Assembly: GCA_022793375.1 (NCBI GenBank)
Contig: JAAWCS010000030.1
Coordinates: 1-44,615, forward strand
DNA from: Lachnospiraceae bacterium
GTDB taxonomy: Bacteria; Bacillota; Clostridia; Lachnospirales; Lachnospiraceae
Direction of reading: 5' to 3'
Length of the DNA: 44,615 nucleotides
Shown piece by piece: positions 1-8,503 of this stretch. The notes beneath the pieces were generated by a model. The model did no database searches. It had not been told where the DNA came from and saw only the letters and a program-made list of their open reading frames with translations. Each line of letters opens with the position of its first letter. Positions within the stretch are counted from its first letter, which is position 1. The position numbers were made by a program, and so were the translations under genes.

Positions 1-508
1 GAACCCGCTTATATTGCCGCAGCAGCATATCGGCTGAGTAGCAGGCGCTGCGCTCTCCGGGAAACATATAGCCGATCTTCTGGATCTCCACATTTACAAT
101 CTCATGGTTTTCCAGTTCCACAACAATGTCCGTAATCAGCAATGTTTTCTCGTCGGCAATGCGGGTGGAATCGTTTGGAAGTACTTCCAATATTTTTACC
201 TGCTTTCGCAACAGCAGAGACAAAAACTCCTCCAGCCGCTCCGGCGTCTGCTCCGGACTCATAATCTCCTTAAAAAAGCTGTCATATAAAAGTCTCACGC
301 CCCTTACGCCGGTGCAGAACGACAGAAATTCCTCCTGCCGTTCTTCTCCCCAGCCGCGAAACATCGCCGATAAACCAGGGCTCTTTCCTATCTCGGACAA
401 AATCTCGTTCCGGTTTAGGATCATGGGAAAGCAGGACTTTAAAAATGGCGGCGCGCTTTCCCTGCGGCCCGGCTCTTTGTTTGATTGCCCGGTACTTTCT
501 CCTGTCAT
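1..508 (-). CDS. Rpn/PD-(D/E)XK nuclease-family transposase protein, 3' end cut by window edge
   Basis: The reading frame is open from the ATG at 508 to the window edge, giving 169 residues. A clean AGGAGGG ribosome binding site lies 8 nt before the ATG. After a basic N-terminus the protein contains a stretch reading LLYDSFFKEIM...PERLEEFLSLLLRKQVKILEVL, then LLITDIVVELENHEIVNVEIQKIGY. The D...E-x-Q-K pattern with the preceding hydrophobic strands is the PD-(D/E)XK core of the 'PD-(D/E)XK nuclease family transposase' (PDDEXK_2/Rpn) proteins that are multicopy in Lachnospiraceae. Members of the wider Rpn family act as nucleases in recombination or phage defence; activity of this copy is unknown. 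The C-terminal half lies outside the window, so it cannot be told whether the gene is intact. The gene is divergent from adenine deaminase. Confidence 0.75.
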   Translation of the reverse strand, partial: MTGESTGQSNKEPGRRESAPPFLKSCFPMILNRNEILSEIGKSPGLSAMFRGWGEERQEEFLSFCTGVRGVRLLYDSFFKEIMSPEQTPERLEEFLSLLLRKQVKILEVLPNDSTRIADEKTLLITDIVVELENHEIVNVEIQKIGYMFPGERSACYSADMLLRQYKRV

Positions 509-574
509 ATACGTTACCCTCCTGCACATGGATTCTTTACGGAAACAGTTTACTACATTTTCCACTGTTTGACC

Positions 575-622
575 ACACGCTAAAAGTGATGGTTTCTGCC
601 ATAATCCTCACTTTTGGCGTGT
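575..622. repeat. 15-bp inverted repeat between divergent genes
   Basis: ACACGCTAAAAGTGA (575-589) is followed after 18 nt by TCACTTTTGGCGTGT (608-622). The arms are complementary at 14 of 15 positions, and the odd pair is a G-U pair in RNA. A second, smaller inverted repeat (AAACAGT 543-549, ACTGTTT 564-570) lies beside it. There is no U-tract directly after either arm, so these look more like operator or leader structures than a terminator. They lie upstream of the ade promoter and of the start of the gene at 508. Confidence 0.6.
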
Positions 623-691
623 ATTTTCAAAAGAAAGAGGGCTGCGCCGGGACGCACGCCGCCAATGTAAGAAAGCGGTCTGCCGCCGCGG

Positions 692-720
692 TTGAAAAAA
701 CCTCTGCCTTGTTGTATAAT
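692..720 (+). promoter_or_regulatory. sigma-A promoter of adenine deaminase
   Basis: TTGAAA (692-697) and TATAAT (715-720) are separated by exactly 17 nt. Transcription should start near 727, leaving a leader of about 30 nt that carries AAGGAGG just before the ade ATG. No room remains for a purine riboswitch downstream of this start. Confidence 0.85.
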
Positions 721-756
721 CATTTTAATCAAACATCTGGATAAAAGGAGGGCACT

Positions 757-2565
757 ATGATAAATCATTTCTGCAAGCATCCCCTTTGGGAGGTCAGCGG
801 CCAGCTGGCGGCCGTCGCCGGCGGCGCCAGACCGGCCGATCTGGTCATCACTCACGCCAACCTCGTTAATGTCTGCACCAAAGAAATCCTCGCCGACATC
901 TCGGTCGCCATATCGGCCGGCCGCATCGCCCTGGTGGGCGACGCCAGCCACTGCATCGGCGAAGGCACGCAGGTCGTCGACGCCGAAGGCCGGTATCTGG
1001 CCCCTGGCTTTTTAGACGGCCACATCCATGTCGAATCCTCGATGATGAGCGCCGGCGAATATGCCCGCGCCGTCATTCCCCACGGCACCACCGGCATCTA
1101 TATGGATCCGCACGAAATCTGCAACGTGCTCGGCCTGCCGGGCGTACAGTGCATGCTCGACGACGCTGCGCGTACACCCCTGAAAGCCATGATGACCACA
1201 CCGTCCTGCGTCCCGGCCGTCCCCGGCTTTGAGGATACCGGCTCGCATATCGGTCCCGAGGACGTGGCCGAAACCATGGAATGGGATACCTGCGTCGGCC
1301 TGGGCGAAATGATGAATTTCCCCGGCATCCTGTCCTCCAGTGAAGAAACCCACGCCATTACCGGCAACACCCTGAAAGCCGGCAAGATCGTCACCGGCCA
1401 CTACTCCCTGCCGGAAAACGGCAGGGGACTCAACGCCTACATCGCCTCCGGCGTCCGCTGCTGCCACGAGTCTACCCGCGCCGAGGATGCCCTGGCCAAA
1501 ATGCGCCTTGGCATGTATGCCATGTTCCGCGAAGGCTCTGCCTGGCATGACCTGAAAGTCGTCGCCAAAAGCATCACCGAACAGCCTGTGGACACCCGCT
1601 TTGCCGTGCTGATCTCCGACGATACGCACCCGCATACGCTCTCGTCTCAGGGACATCTCGACCACATTGTGCGCCGGGCCGTAGCGGAGGGAATCGACGT
1701 CCTTACCGCAATCCAGATGGTCACGATCAACTGCGCCCAGTGCTTCCAGATGGATCATGACCTGGGAAGCGTCGCCCCCGGCAAATGCGCCGATCTCGTG
1801 CTTCTTGACAACTTGGCTGACCTGAACATAACAAAGGTCTGGATCGACGGCGATCTGGTTGCCGAAAACGGCTCCCTGGTCGGCGAATTTGCTCCTTATA
1901 CCTATCCCGAATGGGCGACCCGCTCGATCCATATCCGCGATACCATCACGCCTGAGACGTTTCGTATCCCGGCAAAGCCCGAACACATCGCCGCCGACGG
2001 CACTGTGACCGTGCGCGCCATTGAAGTCATCCCGGCCCGTGTCGGCGACTACGAGCGCCATGTAGCCCTTACTGTCCAGGATGGCCTGCTCGAATCTGAC
2101 GTAAAGCAGGACGTACTCAAAACCGCTGTCTTTGAGCGCCATCACAACACCGGCAAAAAAGGCTTCGGTTTCGTAAAGGGCTTTGGTATCCGCTGCGGCG
2201 CCATGGCCTCCACCGTTGCCCACGACGCCCACAACCTGCTCGTCATCGGCACCAACGACGAGGACATGGCGCTGGCCGCCAATACCCTCATCGAATGCGG
2301 CGGCGGTATGTGCGCTGTCCAAAACGGCAAAGTCCTAGGCCTCGTTGCCCTGCCAATCGCCGGCCTGATGAGCGACAAACCCATGCAGGAAATGGCGGAC
2401 ATCGTTGCCGGCCTGGAGGAGGCCTGGAAGGAAATCGGCTGTTCCATGCCGTCGCCCTTTATGACTATGGCGCTGATCCCGCTGGCCTGCCTGCCGGAAC
2501 TTCGCTTAACTGACCGCGGGCTTGTGGACTGCAACCGGTTCTGCTTTGTCGATATTGAGGTCTGA
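757..2565 (+). CDS. ade: adenine deaminase
   Basis: This 602-aa protein is full length for the Ade/AdeC family. It should deaminate adenine to hypoxanthine with release of ammonia in purine salvage, in the cytoplasm. The amidohydrolase metal site is seen as GHIHVESSMM (about residues 88-97) followed by HGTTGIYMDPHEI. The C-terminal domain typical of adenine deaminases follows, with RCGAMASTVAHDAHN and ALIPLACLPELRLTDRG. The ATG at 757 is preceded by AAGGAGGG at good spacing. The gene is monocistronic: it has its own promoter at 692-720 and a strong terminator at 2622-2665. Nothing looks broken. A generic amidohydrolase is the only alternative and is unlikely given the C-terminal domain. Confidence 0.97.
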   Translation: MINHFCKHPLWEVSGQLAAVAGGARPADLVITHANLVNVCTKEILADISVAISAGRIALVGDASHCIGEGTQVVDAEGRYLAPGFLDGHIHVESSMMSAGEYARAVIPHGTTGIYMDPHEICNVLGLPGVQCMLDDAARTPLKAMMTTPSCVPAVPGFEDTGSHIGPEDVAETMEWDTCVGLGEMMNFPGILSSSEETHAITGNTLKAGKIVTGHYSLPENGRGLNAYIASGVRCCHESTRAEDALAKMRLGMYAMFREGSAWHDLKVVAKSITEQPVDTRFAVLISDDTHPHTLSSQGHLDHIVRRAVAEGIDVLTAIQMVTINCAQCFQMDHDLGSVAPGKCADLVLLDNLADLNITKVWIDGDLVAENGSLVGEFAPYTYPEWATRSIHIRDTITPETFRIPAKPEHIAADGTVTVRAIEVIPARVGDYERHVALTVQDGLLESDVKQDVLKTAVFERHHNTGKKGFGFVKGFGIRCGAMASTVAHDAHNLLVIGTNDEDMALAANTLIECGGGMCAVQNGKVLGLVALPIAGLMSDKPMQEMADIVAGLEEAWKEIGCSMPSPFMTMALIPLACLPELRLTDRGLVDCNRFCFVDIEV

Positions 2566-2621
2566 CGGCCGGACATTCGCCGAGGCAAAGCGTGTATTCG
2601 TTCGGCGAACCGACTGAACCC

Positions 2622-2665
2622 AAAACGCACAGACTGCAGAAAATCTCTGCGGCCTGTGCGTTTTT
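2622..2665 (+). terminator. intrinsic terminator of ade
   Basis: AAAACGCACAG pairs with CTGTGCGTTTT and ends in a T run (2661-2665). The A run on the left arm means it can also stop minus-strand transcription, but nothing in view on that strand reads toward it from the ade side. Confidence 0.85.
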
Positions 2666-2752
2666 CTTATCTCAGCCTTATCTGTTTTTCACTGCCTGCC
2701 GCGCAAACCGCCAATACATATTTCCATAGCCGCTGCTGCTTTTATACCCGGT

Positions 2753-3721
2753 TCACACTTTGGCCCGCTGTGTTCCGAGTTTTCCCCAAAAGGTAAAACT
2801 CAGCGGCCACAAAAGCCCCGCGGTCACGACCACCAGAAAATAACGTATCGCCGTTGCCGCCGGATGCCCGCCAAGCAGCAGATTCAACGGCGCCTTCAAG
2901 CCTGCCTTTACCAGCACAACCAGCAAAAGCCCCAGAACTACTTTCAAAATCTGCGCCCACCAGACAGCCTTTGTCTCAAAGCTTTTTCCAAAATAATCCC
3001 AGGCATGCGAGACCAGAACCCCCAGCCCCATGCCAAGAATCTGCCAGGCATTCTTCAGCGCCGCCGCGGCTCCATGCGCGAGCTCCTCCTCAGAAAGCGC
3101 CGGATCGGCGGGCAGTCCCTTACCATTCAGGTACACAAACAACCCCAGCACGCACGCCGCAAAAGCGCCTTGCAGGCAGAGGAAACTGCGGCGGCCGGCC
3201 GCATCTGCGTCCCGGCTTTCCCCGCAGCGCAGAATCAACGGATACAGCAGAAACACCAGCGCCGTCCCCACCAGCAGAGATACCCCCACATCCGCCGGCG
3301 TATGGACTCCCAGATACATCCGCGAAAACGCTACGACCCCGATCAGCAAAAAGCACACCGCCCGAAACGCCGTCCCCTTCTGATAGCGCGCCATGCTTCC
3401 GTAGACAGCGGTCGCTGTCGCCGTATGCCCGCTGGGAAACGAATAGCCGCCTGCCGTCGCCTTTGCCGCCTCCACGGCCGTAAAGCCAGGATCGCGAAGC
3501 CACGGCCGCGGGATTTCAAACAGCGATTTCAAAAACTGGTTGCATAGAAGGCCAAATACCGTGCTGTAGATCATAAAGTATCCCATCCGCTTATCCATGC
3601 ACCAGAAAACGACCAGCATCAAAGCAAGCGCCGCCACCTCGTCGCCCAAATATGTAACCGCCATAAAAAAGGCCTCGCCGCCCGCCGTGCGAAGCCCGGC
3701 CAGCCAATACAATAAACCCAT
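2753..3721 (-). CDS. PAP2-family membrane phosphatase
   Basis: The protein is 322 aa from the ATG at 3721, chosen because GAGGTG lies 5-6 nt upstream; an in-frame ATG at 3757 has no properly spaced site. The three PAP2 signature motifs are present: K65...PRP (KSLFEIPRP), PSGHT (96-100) and SRMYLGVHTPADV (133-145), supplying the catalytic His residues and the Asp. Multiple hydrophobic segments surround them, as expected for an integral membrane enzyme acting on lipid phosphates such as undecaprenyl-PP or phosphatidic acid. The C-terminal 150 residues add further membrane segments, longer than a minimal PAP2 domain. Substrate cannot be told from sequence. The gene is preceded by a tandem hairpin repeat (3741-3815). 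Confidence 0.88.
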   Translation of the reverse strand: MGLLYWLAGLRTAGGEAFFMAVTYLGDEVAALALMLVVFWCMDKRMGYFMIYSTVFGLLCNQFLKSLFEIPRPWLRDPGFTAVEAAKATAGGYSFPSGHTATATAVYGSMARYQKGTAFRAVCFLLIGVVAFSRMYLGVHTPADVGVSLLVGTALVFLLYPLILRCGESRDADAAGRRSFLCLQGAFAACVLGLFVYLNGKGLPADPALSEEELAHGAAAALKNAWQILGMGLGVLVSHAWDYFGKSFETKAVWWAQILKVVLGLLLVVLVKAGLKAPLNLLLGGHPAATAIRYFLVVVTAGLLWPLSFTFWGKLGTQRAKV

Positions 3722-3740
3722 CCTGCACCTCGTCTTTTTC

Positions 3741-3815
3741 CTTATTCTTGCCCGCATCCTCCGGACATACCGGAACGCCCCTGCGGTGATTCCTTATTCT
3801 TGCCCGCATCCCCAA
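3741..3815. repeat. tandem 52-bp hairpin-bearing repeat, about 1.4 copies
   Basis: CCTTATTCTTGCCCGCATCC occurs twice with a 52-bp period. Between the two lies a hairpin with TCCGG/CCGGA arms and then GCCCCTGCGGTGATTCC. The unit is a diverged relative of the 51-bp tandem repeat at 41924-42050, which reads ACCCCTGTGGTGTTTCC at the same place. Both sets lie within 20-30 bp upstream of a minus-strand start codon. Confidence 0.7.
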
Positions 3816-3830
3816 AACATAATAATATCC

Positions 3831-4343
3831 CTACGGAAGCAGTTCTCCGGCAAAGCCGCGGATATACCGCCTGGCTTCCTCCGTACTGTTCTCATAAATA
3901 TGCCTAAGCCGCTCCCGATATTTCTCTTCATAAACCGTCTGGTCCACTGTCCCGCCGTACAAATCCGGCGCTTCCTCTCCGGCCGGCACGATCCCTGCCG
4001 CTCCCTCTTCCATTCCCAAAAGCGGCACGCCCGCCTCCGCCGAACCGTCTGCGGCCGCCAGGCGCCAAAATTCGCAGAGTTCATAATACCAATACGCATC
4101 CGCCACATCCCAATACAGCGCAAACTCCTCCCCCTGCGGATTCCCGTAACCCAGCCGTTCCCGCATACGGGCATATTTTCCGTCGTACAGGTAAAAATCA
4201 TAATCTTCAATATTCTGCCCATAGCTTCGGGCTTCCAGATAATCCGTCGCTTCTTTGATGCTGTAAGACAAAAGCGACCCCAAAATGACACACAGGACAG
4301 CGATCGCCGCAATCCGCCAGCCGAATTTAAACCCATTACTCAT
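3831..4343 (-). CDS. small membrane-anchored protein of unknown function
   Basis: The protein is 170 aa. The start is taken at the ATG at 4343, which overlaps the stop of the upstream gene by 8 nt; the longer reading frame only adds a basic stretch read from the neighbour. One N-terminal transmembrane helix (about residues 9-28, RIAAIAVLCVILGSLLSYSI) is followed by an acidic, Tyr-rich extracytoplasmic or cytoplasmic domain. I recognise no family. Translational coupling to the two zinc-ribbon proteins upstream suggests the three act together at the membrane. Confidence 0.75.
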   Translation of the reverse strand: MSNGFKFGWRIAAIAVLCVILGSLLSYSIKEATDYLEARSYGQNIEDYDFYLYDGKYARMRERLGYGNPQGEEFALYWDVADAYWYYELCEFWRLAAADGSAEAGVPLLGMEEGAAGIVPAGEEAPDLYGGTVDQTVYEEKYRERLRHIYENSTEEARRYIRGFAGELLP

Positions 4344-5148
4344 CCAGCCATGCCTCCTTAATCCGTTGAAAATGCGCCTGCGTCTCTTCGCTGTCCTCCT
4401 CATACCGCTCTGCCATTGCGTCGATTTCCTCCTCGCTTAATCCAAATAAGAGCTTCAGCGTAACCCGTGCCTCTGCCTCCATCTCCTGCAGCAATTCGTC
4501 TCCTGCCTCTGTCAGCGGCCCGTAGAGCTCCGCCATCCAGCTCTCTCCGGTGTATTGCTTACGCATCTGCAAAATGTCCGCGCAATCCGCAAACAGCCGC
4601 TCCAGCAAAAAGGAAAAGTGGCTCTCCATATATTCCCGGTCGCTCTTTAAAACCGAACGGTCGCCTGACAACGCAAGCCGGTATTCCTCCCGATCCAGCC
4701 CCAGATAATCGGCCCGGTGAAAACGCAAATCCTCCCCTTTTCCTGCCAGATGCGCCAGCTGCCAGTACTCCTTCTGCGTTGTCTCCATATCCGTATCATA
4801 CAGATAATTCTGCAGCGCGGCCCAGCGCTCGTTTTCCTGCAGCGTCTGAAGATATTCCGGTTCTGCCTTCTGCCAGGAATCTATCTGGCCCAGCGCCATA
4901 AAAATGCCAAAGGATACCAAAAACGTAAAAATCGTCAGTCCCGCCAAAATCCAAACAAGCCGTGTCAGCTTGCGCAGCCGAATCTCCGTCGCCGAGGATT
5001 TCAGCACCTGCTCCTTTTCCTGTTCATAACCGGCCTGCTTTTTGGTAAGGACCGCTTTCTGCCAGCGGCGGCGCGTATTCACCCGCCCGCAATAGGGGCA
5101 ATTCTCCATTTGCGGATCATAGACCGCTCCGCATCCCCTGCATTTCAT
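4336..5148 (-). CDS. zinc-ribbon membrane protein (second of operon)
   Basis: The protein is 270 aa from the ATG at 5148, which follows a purine-rich GGGGAGGAGAGGGAG site. A CxxC...CxxC zinc ribbon opens the protein (MKCRGCGAVYDPQMENCPYCG). A basic linker follows, then one transmembrane segment (about residues 62-83), then a helical, Glu-rich C-terminal domain. The layout (ribbon, linker, membrane helix, helical domain) matches the next gene upstream, so the two look like diverged paralogues. A function cannot be assigned. It lies 51 nt downstream of the first zinc-ribbon gene and overlaps the third gene. Confidence 0.8.
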   Translation of the reverse strand: MKCRGCGAVYDPQMENCPYCGRVNTRRRWQKAVLTKKQAGYEQEKEQVLKSSATEIRLRKLTRLVWILAGLTIFTFLVSFGIFMALGQIDSWQKAEPEYLQTLQENERWAALQNYLYDTDMETTQKEYWQLAHLAGKGEDLRFHRADYLGLDREEYRLALSGDRSVLKSDREYMESHFSFLLERLFADCADILQMRKQYTGESWMAELYGPLTEAGDELLQEMEAEARVTLKLLFGLSEEEIDAMAERYEEDSEETQAHFQRIKEAWLDE

Positions 5149-5199
5149 TCTCCCTCTCCTCCCCTCACGTATCCCCATTTCCCGGGCATTTTATTTGCG

Positions 5200-6003
5200 C
5201 TACTCCAAACTCTCTCCGTCCTCGATCACCTGGATTCCCTTACGCTTTGCCGCTTCCTCGCCCACGGCCGCAAACTGCTCCAAGAGCGCGTCGCTTTCCT
5301 CCTTGCGCGCCGTATCGCGGCTCAGGATCAGCATTTCCTCCAGTTCCGTCTCCTTCAGTCCCAGGTCCTCTGTAAGCAGCGTATGCAGCTGTGCGCGTAT
5401 CTTCTGCATCCCCTCTTCCACAGCCGGCGCATAAATATGCTCCTCCAACTGACTGTCAATCTCCCAAATCCCCTGCGCCGCCTGCCGGTATATCCGTCCC
5501 AACGTCGAACGCCAGATCCCGCCGCGCTCCAGATAATACCGGCAGTCCTGCACATACGAAAGCGAAAACGAAGCAAAGTACAGATCCGTATACCCACTGT
5601 AAGCGCCGCCGGACAGATCGTTTTTACGCATATATTCCCATATGCCTTCGTAATCCTCCGCAGATGCCAGTTCCTCCAGTGCCTGCAAATGCTTCTCCTG
5701 CCGCTGAGGCGCCGTCCGGTCGGCCTGCCACCGCAGCAGCCCGCCGATGCCGGCCCACAGCACGCCGCCTGCCAGCACCGCCGCCACAAAAATCAGTAAA
5801 ATCCGCCCCCACCGCTTGCCCCACAGACGCACAAGCTGCTTAGGCAGATGCACAAGTGCGCGCCGTTTTTTCTCGATCTCCTCTAGCGCCTCCTCGTACT
5901 CCTTCTTCACCGCCGTTTCATTGGCCGCGCCGCAATACGGGCACAGCCTGAGCCCTGCGTCAAATTCCGCCCCGCAGTTTTTACACCGGATCATACCTGC
6001 CAT
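5200..6003 (-). CDS. zinc-ribbon membrane protein (first of operon)
   Basis: The protein is 267 aa from the ATG at 6003, which follows GAGGGGGG. The N-terminus MAGMIRCKNCGAEFDAGLR has its partner LCPYCG, making a CxxC...CxxC ribbon. A coiled, Lys/Glu-rich linker leads to one transmembrane helix (about residues 66-90, rich in Ile, Leu, Val and Ala) and then a helical acidic domain. It is similar in plan to the protein at 4336-5148. A promoter with 17-nt spacing sits 30 nt upstream (6032-6060), so this is the first gene of a three-gene unit that may run on into the PAP2 gene. No function is recognised. Confidence 0.8.
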   Translation of the reverse strand: MAGMIRCKNCGAEFDAGLRLCPYCGAANETAVKKEYEEALEEIEKKRRALVHLPKQLVRLWGKRWGRILLIFVAAVLAGGVLWAGIGGLLRWQADRTAPQRQEKHLQALEELASAEDYEGIWEYMRKNDLSGGAYSGYTDLYFASFSLSYVQDCRYYLERGGIWRSTLGRIYRQAAQGIWEIDSQLEEHIYAPAVEEGMQKIRAQLHTLLTEDLGLKETELEEMLILSRDTARKEESDALLEQFAAVGEEAAKRKGIQVIEDGESLE

Positions 6004-6031
6004 ACGAATCCCCCCTCTTATCACTGCTATA

Positions 6032-6060
6032 AGGATACTACAAAAGGAAGCAAAAGGCAA
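6032..6060 (-). promoter_or_regulatory. promoter of the zinc-ribbon protein operon
   Basis: On the minus strand TTGCCT (6055-6060) and TATCCT (6032-6037) are 17 nt apart, and the ribosome binding site follows about 20 nt later. Confidence 0.55.
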
Positions 6061-6083
6061 GAAACAGACAGCCTTTCGATCCG

Positions 6084-6199
6084 TAAAAACAAAAAGGCCG
6101 GGGCTGCCTGAAAGCAAAACTCCTATGCAGCATATGGCTTTGGGCGCGAACCGGCCGATCCATATTTTGTGCTCTCTAAGCTTTGCAGCAGCCCCAGCC
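6084..6199 (-). terminator. glnS terminator with an unusually long loop
   Basis: On the minus strand GGCTGGGGCTGC (6199-6188) can pair with GCAGCCCCGGCC (6107-6096), 11 of 12 positions, and is followed by TTTTTGTTTTT. The T-tract makes it a convincing stop for transcripts from glnS. The loop of 80 nt is far longer than usual and could hold an extra structure. Confidence 0.65.
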
Positions 6200-6275
6200 T
6201 CCGCTCTGTTTTAAGCTGGTTTTCCTTAACTTCCCACAGTCTCCGGCAATTATTTCCCGTTCGCTAAAGAACCGC

Positions 6276-7976
6276 TCACCCCGGCAGTTTAAACGAACTC
6301 TTCAGCGAGACAATACGGTTAAAGACCGGCTTTTCTTCCGTTGAGTCCTTGTAATCCACACAGAAAAACCCGTTGCGCACAAACTGGAAGCGGTCAAACG
6401 CCTTCACGCCCGCAAAAGCCGGCTCCAGCTTGCAGTTCGTCAGCTCTGTCAACGAATGGGGATTCAAATTCAGAGAACCGTCCTCCTCATTATAAACTCC
6501 CTTTTCTTCATCAACAATATTTTCATACAGACGGCAGACCGACGCAAGCGCCGTCGGCGCGGCCACCCAGTGGATCGTTCCCTTCACCTTGCGCGTCTCG
6601 CAGTTGCCGCCGCGGGTCGCCGCATCGTAGGTACAGTGAATCGCCGTAATCCGGCCGTCCTCGTCCTTATCAACGCCCGTGCAAGTGACAAAATAGGCGC
6701 CCATCAGCCGCACCTCGTTGCCGGGAAAGAGACGGAAATATTTCTTGACCGGCGCCTCCATGAAGTCCTCCTCCTCGATCCACAACTCCCGCGCAAAAGG
6801 AACCTGCCTGCTCCCCAGCTCCGGATTCTCCGGGTTGTTCGCCACCTCCAGGTACTCGACCTGCCCTTCGGGGTAATTATCGATAATCAGCTTCACCGGT
6901 TTTAAAACCGCCATATAGCGGCAGCATTTCCGTTTCAAATCCTCGCGGATGCAGTATTCCAGCATCGGCATGTCACAGGCGCTCTGGCTCTTGGAAACGC
7001 CGGCCAGTTCCACAAAAAGCTTGAGCGATTCCGGCGTATAACCACGGCGGCGCAGGCCGCTGATGGACACCAGGCGCGGATCGTCCCAGCCGTCCACAAT
7101 CTGTTCCTCGACCAGCTTTTTGATATAGCGCTTTCCTGTCACGACATTGCGCAGGTAGAGTTTGGCAAATTCGATCTGCTTCGGCGGCATTTCAAATCCG
7201 CACTCACGCACCACCCAGTCGTACAGCGGGCGGTGATCCTCAAATTCCAGCGTACAGATGGAATGGGAAATCCCCTCCAGCGCGTCCTCAATCGGATGGG
7301 CAAAATCGTACATCGGATAAATGCACCAGGTATCGCCCGTATTGTGGTGGCTCATATGCGCCACACGATAAATCACCGGGTCGCGCATGTTGATATTGGG
7401 GCTCGCCATATCGATTTTGGCCCGCAGTACTTTCTCCCCGTCGGCATATCTGCCGGCGCGCATCTCTTCAAACAGGCGCAGGTTTTCTTCGATGGTGCGG
7501 CCGCGGTACGGACTCTCCCTGCCGGGCTCGTCCAGCGTGCCGCGGTACTCGCGGATCTGCTCCGCCGACAGATCGCAGACAAAAGCGCTGCCCTTTTTAA
7601 TCAGCTTTACCGCGCACTCGTACATCTGCTCAAAATAATCCGAGGCAAAAAACAGTCGGTCCTCCCAGTCCGCTCCCAGCCAGGCTACGTCCTCCTTGAT
7701 CGACTCCACAAACTCGCTCTTTTCCTTGGTCGGGTTCGTATCGTCAAAACGCAGGTTAAATTTGCCGCCGTACTGCTTTGCCAGGCCGGCGTTGAGCAGA
7801 ATCGATTTGGCATGGCCGATATGCAGATATCCGTTCGGTTCCGGGGGAAAGCGCGTCTTTACATGGTCAAATCGGCCGCTCGCCAGATCCTCTTCAATGA
7901 TCCTCTCGATAAAATTCTTTGAGACGACCTCCTTTTCCTCCGCCGCTGTTTCCGTGTTCTTTGTTTCTTTTTCCAT
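6276..7976 (-). CDS. glnS: glutaminyl-tRNA synthetase
   Basis: This 566-aa protein is full length for a class I GlnRS, which charges tRNA-Gln directly. The HIGH motif is seen in [15 protein letters not shown] (HIGH at 52-55). [22 protein letters not shown] and [28 protein letters not shown] are typical of the catalytic and connecting parts, and the C-terminal anticodon-binding beta-barrels are present. The position of the second class I signature (usually MSKR) reads VTGKR here. The Lys is kept, so the enzyme is likely active. The start at 7976 has AGGAGGAG at the right spacing. A TTGAAA...TATAAG pair with 19-nt spacing upstream is a weak promoter candidate. A small TGCGCC/GGCGCA hairpin followed by T5 on the plus strand (7991-8014) lies in the leader; no T-box features are visible. 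Confidence 0.96.
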   Translation of the reverse strand: MEKETKNTETAAEEKEVVSKNFIERIIEEDLASGRFDHVKTRFPPEPNGYLHIGHAKSILLNAGLAKQYGGKFNLRFDDTNPTKEKSEFVESIKEDVAWLGADWEDRLFFASDYFEQMYECAVKLIKKGSAFVCDLSAEQIREYRGTLDEPGRESPYRGRTIEENLRLFEEMRAGRYADGEKVLRAKIDMASPNINMRDPVIYRVAHMSHHNTGDTWCIYPMYDFAHPIEDALEGISHSICTLEFEDHRPLYDWVVRECGFEMPPKQIEFAKLYLRNVVTGKRYIKKLVEEQIVDGWDDPRLVSISGLRRRGYTPESLKLFVELAGVSKSQSACDMPMLEYCIREDLKRKCCRYMAVLKPVKLIIDNYPEGQVEYLEVANNPENPELGSRQVPFARELWIEEEDFMEAPVKKYFRLFPGNEVRLMGAYFVTCTGVDKDEDGRITAIHCTYDAATRGGNCETRKVKGTIHWVAAPTALASVCRLYENIVDEEKGVYNEEDGSLNLNPHSLTELTNCKLEPAFAGVKAFDRFQFVRNGFFCVDYKDSTEEKPVFNRIVSLKSSFKLPG

Positions 7977-8081
7977 AATCTCCTCCTGTCTGCGCCTTCA
8001 AGGGGCGCATTTTTCTTTTATCCTTATACCGGCTGCAGGACACTTCTTTTCAAACGCCTGTCCGGCAAAATAAACACCCTG

Positions 8082-8414
8082 CTATTGCTTCTTATACTTT
8101 GCAAACGCTTTTTCTTCGTCCACATGCAGATCTTTCAAGGCTAAGGCTAACCACAGGACAAACGCGAGAAGCCCTGCGTATTCGGAGTATATATGCGACA
8201 TAATCGCGCCGCTTCCTAAAATAAAAGCCCACAGGAAAAACACGTTTCTGTGATCTCTGCTTATTTTTTCCCGATCGTACAGCTCCCTCTGCCGCTTGGG
8301 AAGCGTATTAAAACCGCTTACCAGGATTGCCGCTTTCCCTTTCAGAAATGTAAAAATAAGCGCAAACAGCAGGCAAAGCAAACACGAACCCGTACATATA
8401 AATCTCATGTTCAT
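8082..8414 (-). CDS. DUF3784 membrane protein
   Basis: The protein is 110 aa with three hydrophobic segments: an N-terminal helix (about 9-25), and two close together after a charged cytoplasmic loop. The sequence FLKGKAAILVSGFNTLPKRQRELYD is the hallmark of the DUF3784 family, small membrane proteins common in Firmicutes and of unknown function. The ATG at 8414 has only a modest GGGG element upstream. A TATTCT box about 50 nt upstream may be its -10. Confidence 0.8.
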   Translation of the reverse strand: MNMRFICTGSCLLCLLFALIFTFLKGKAAILVSGFNTLPKRQRELYDREKISRDHRNVFFLWAFILGSGAIMSHIYSEYAGLLAFVLWLALALKDLHVDEEKAFAKYKKQ

Positions 8415-8503
8415 TCACATGTCCCCATAATTTTCCACTGTCTCCTGATATCTTCCATATAGAATACCACATTTTTTCTAAAAATAAAACCGGAAATTTG
8501 CAG

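Noticed and set aside
1012-2322. 436-codon open frame antisense to adenine deaminase
   Set aside because: It lies wholly over a well-supported gene, has no ribosome binding site, and its composition mirrors the codon bias of ade on the other strand.
7977-8081. T-box riboswitch in the glnS leader
   Set aside because: The leader is about 100 nt and lacks the conserved T-box sequence and antiterminator; only a small GC hairpin is present.
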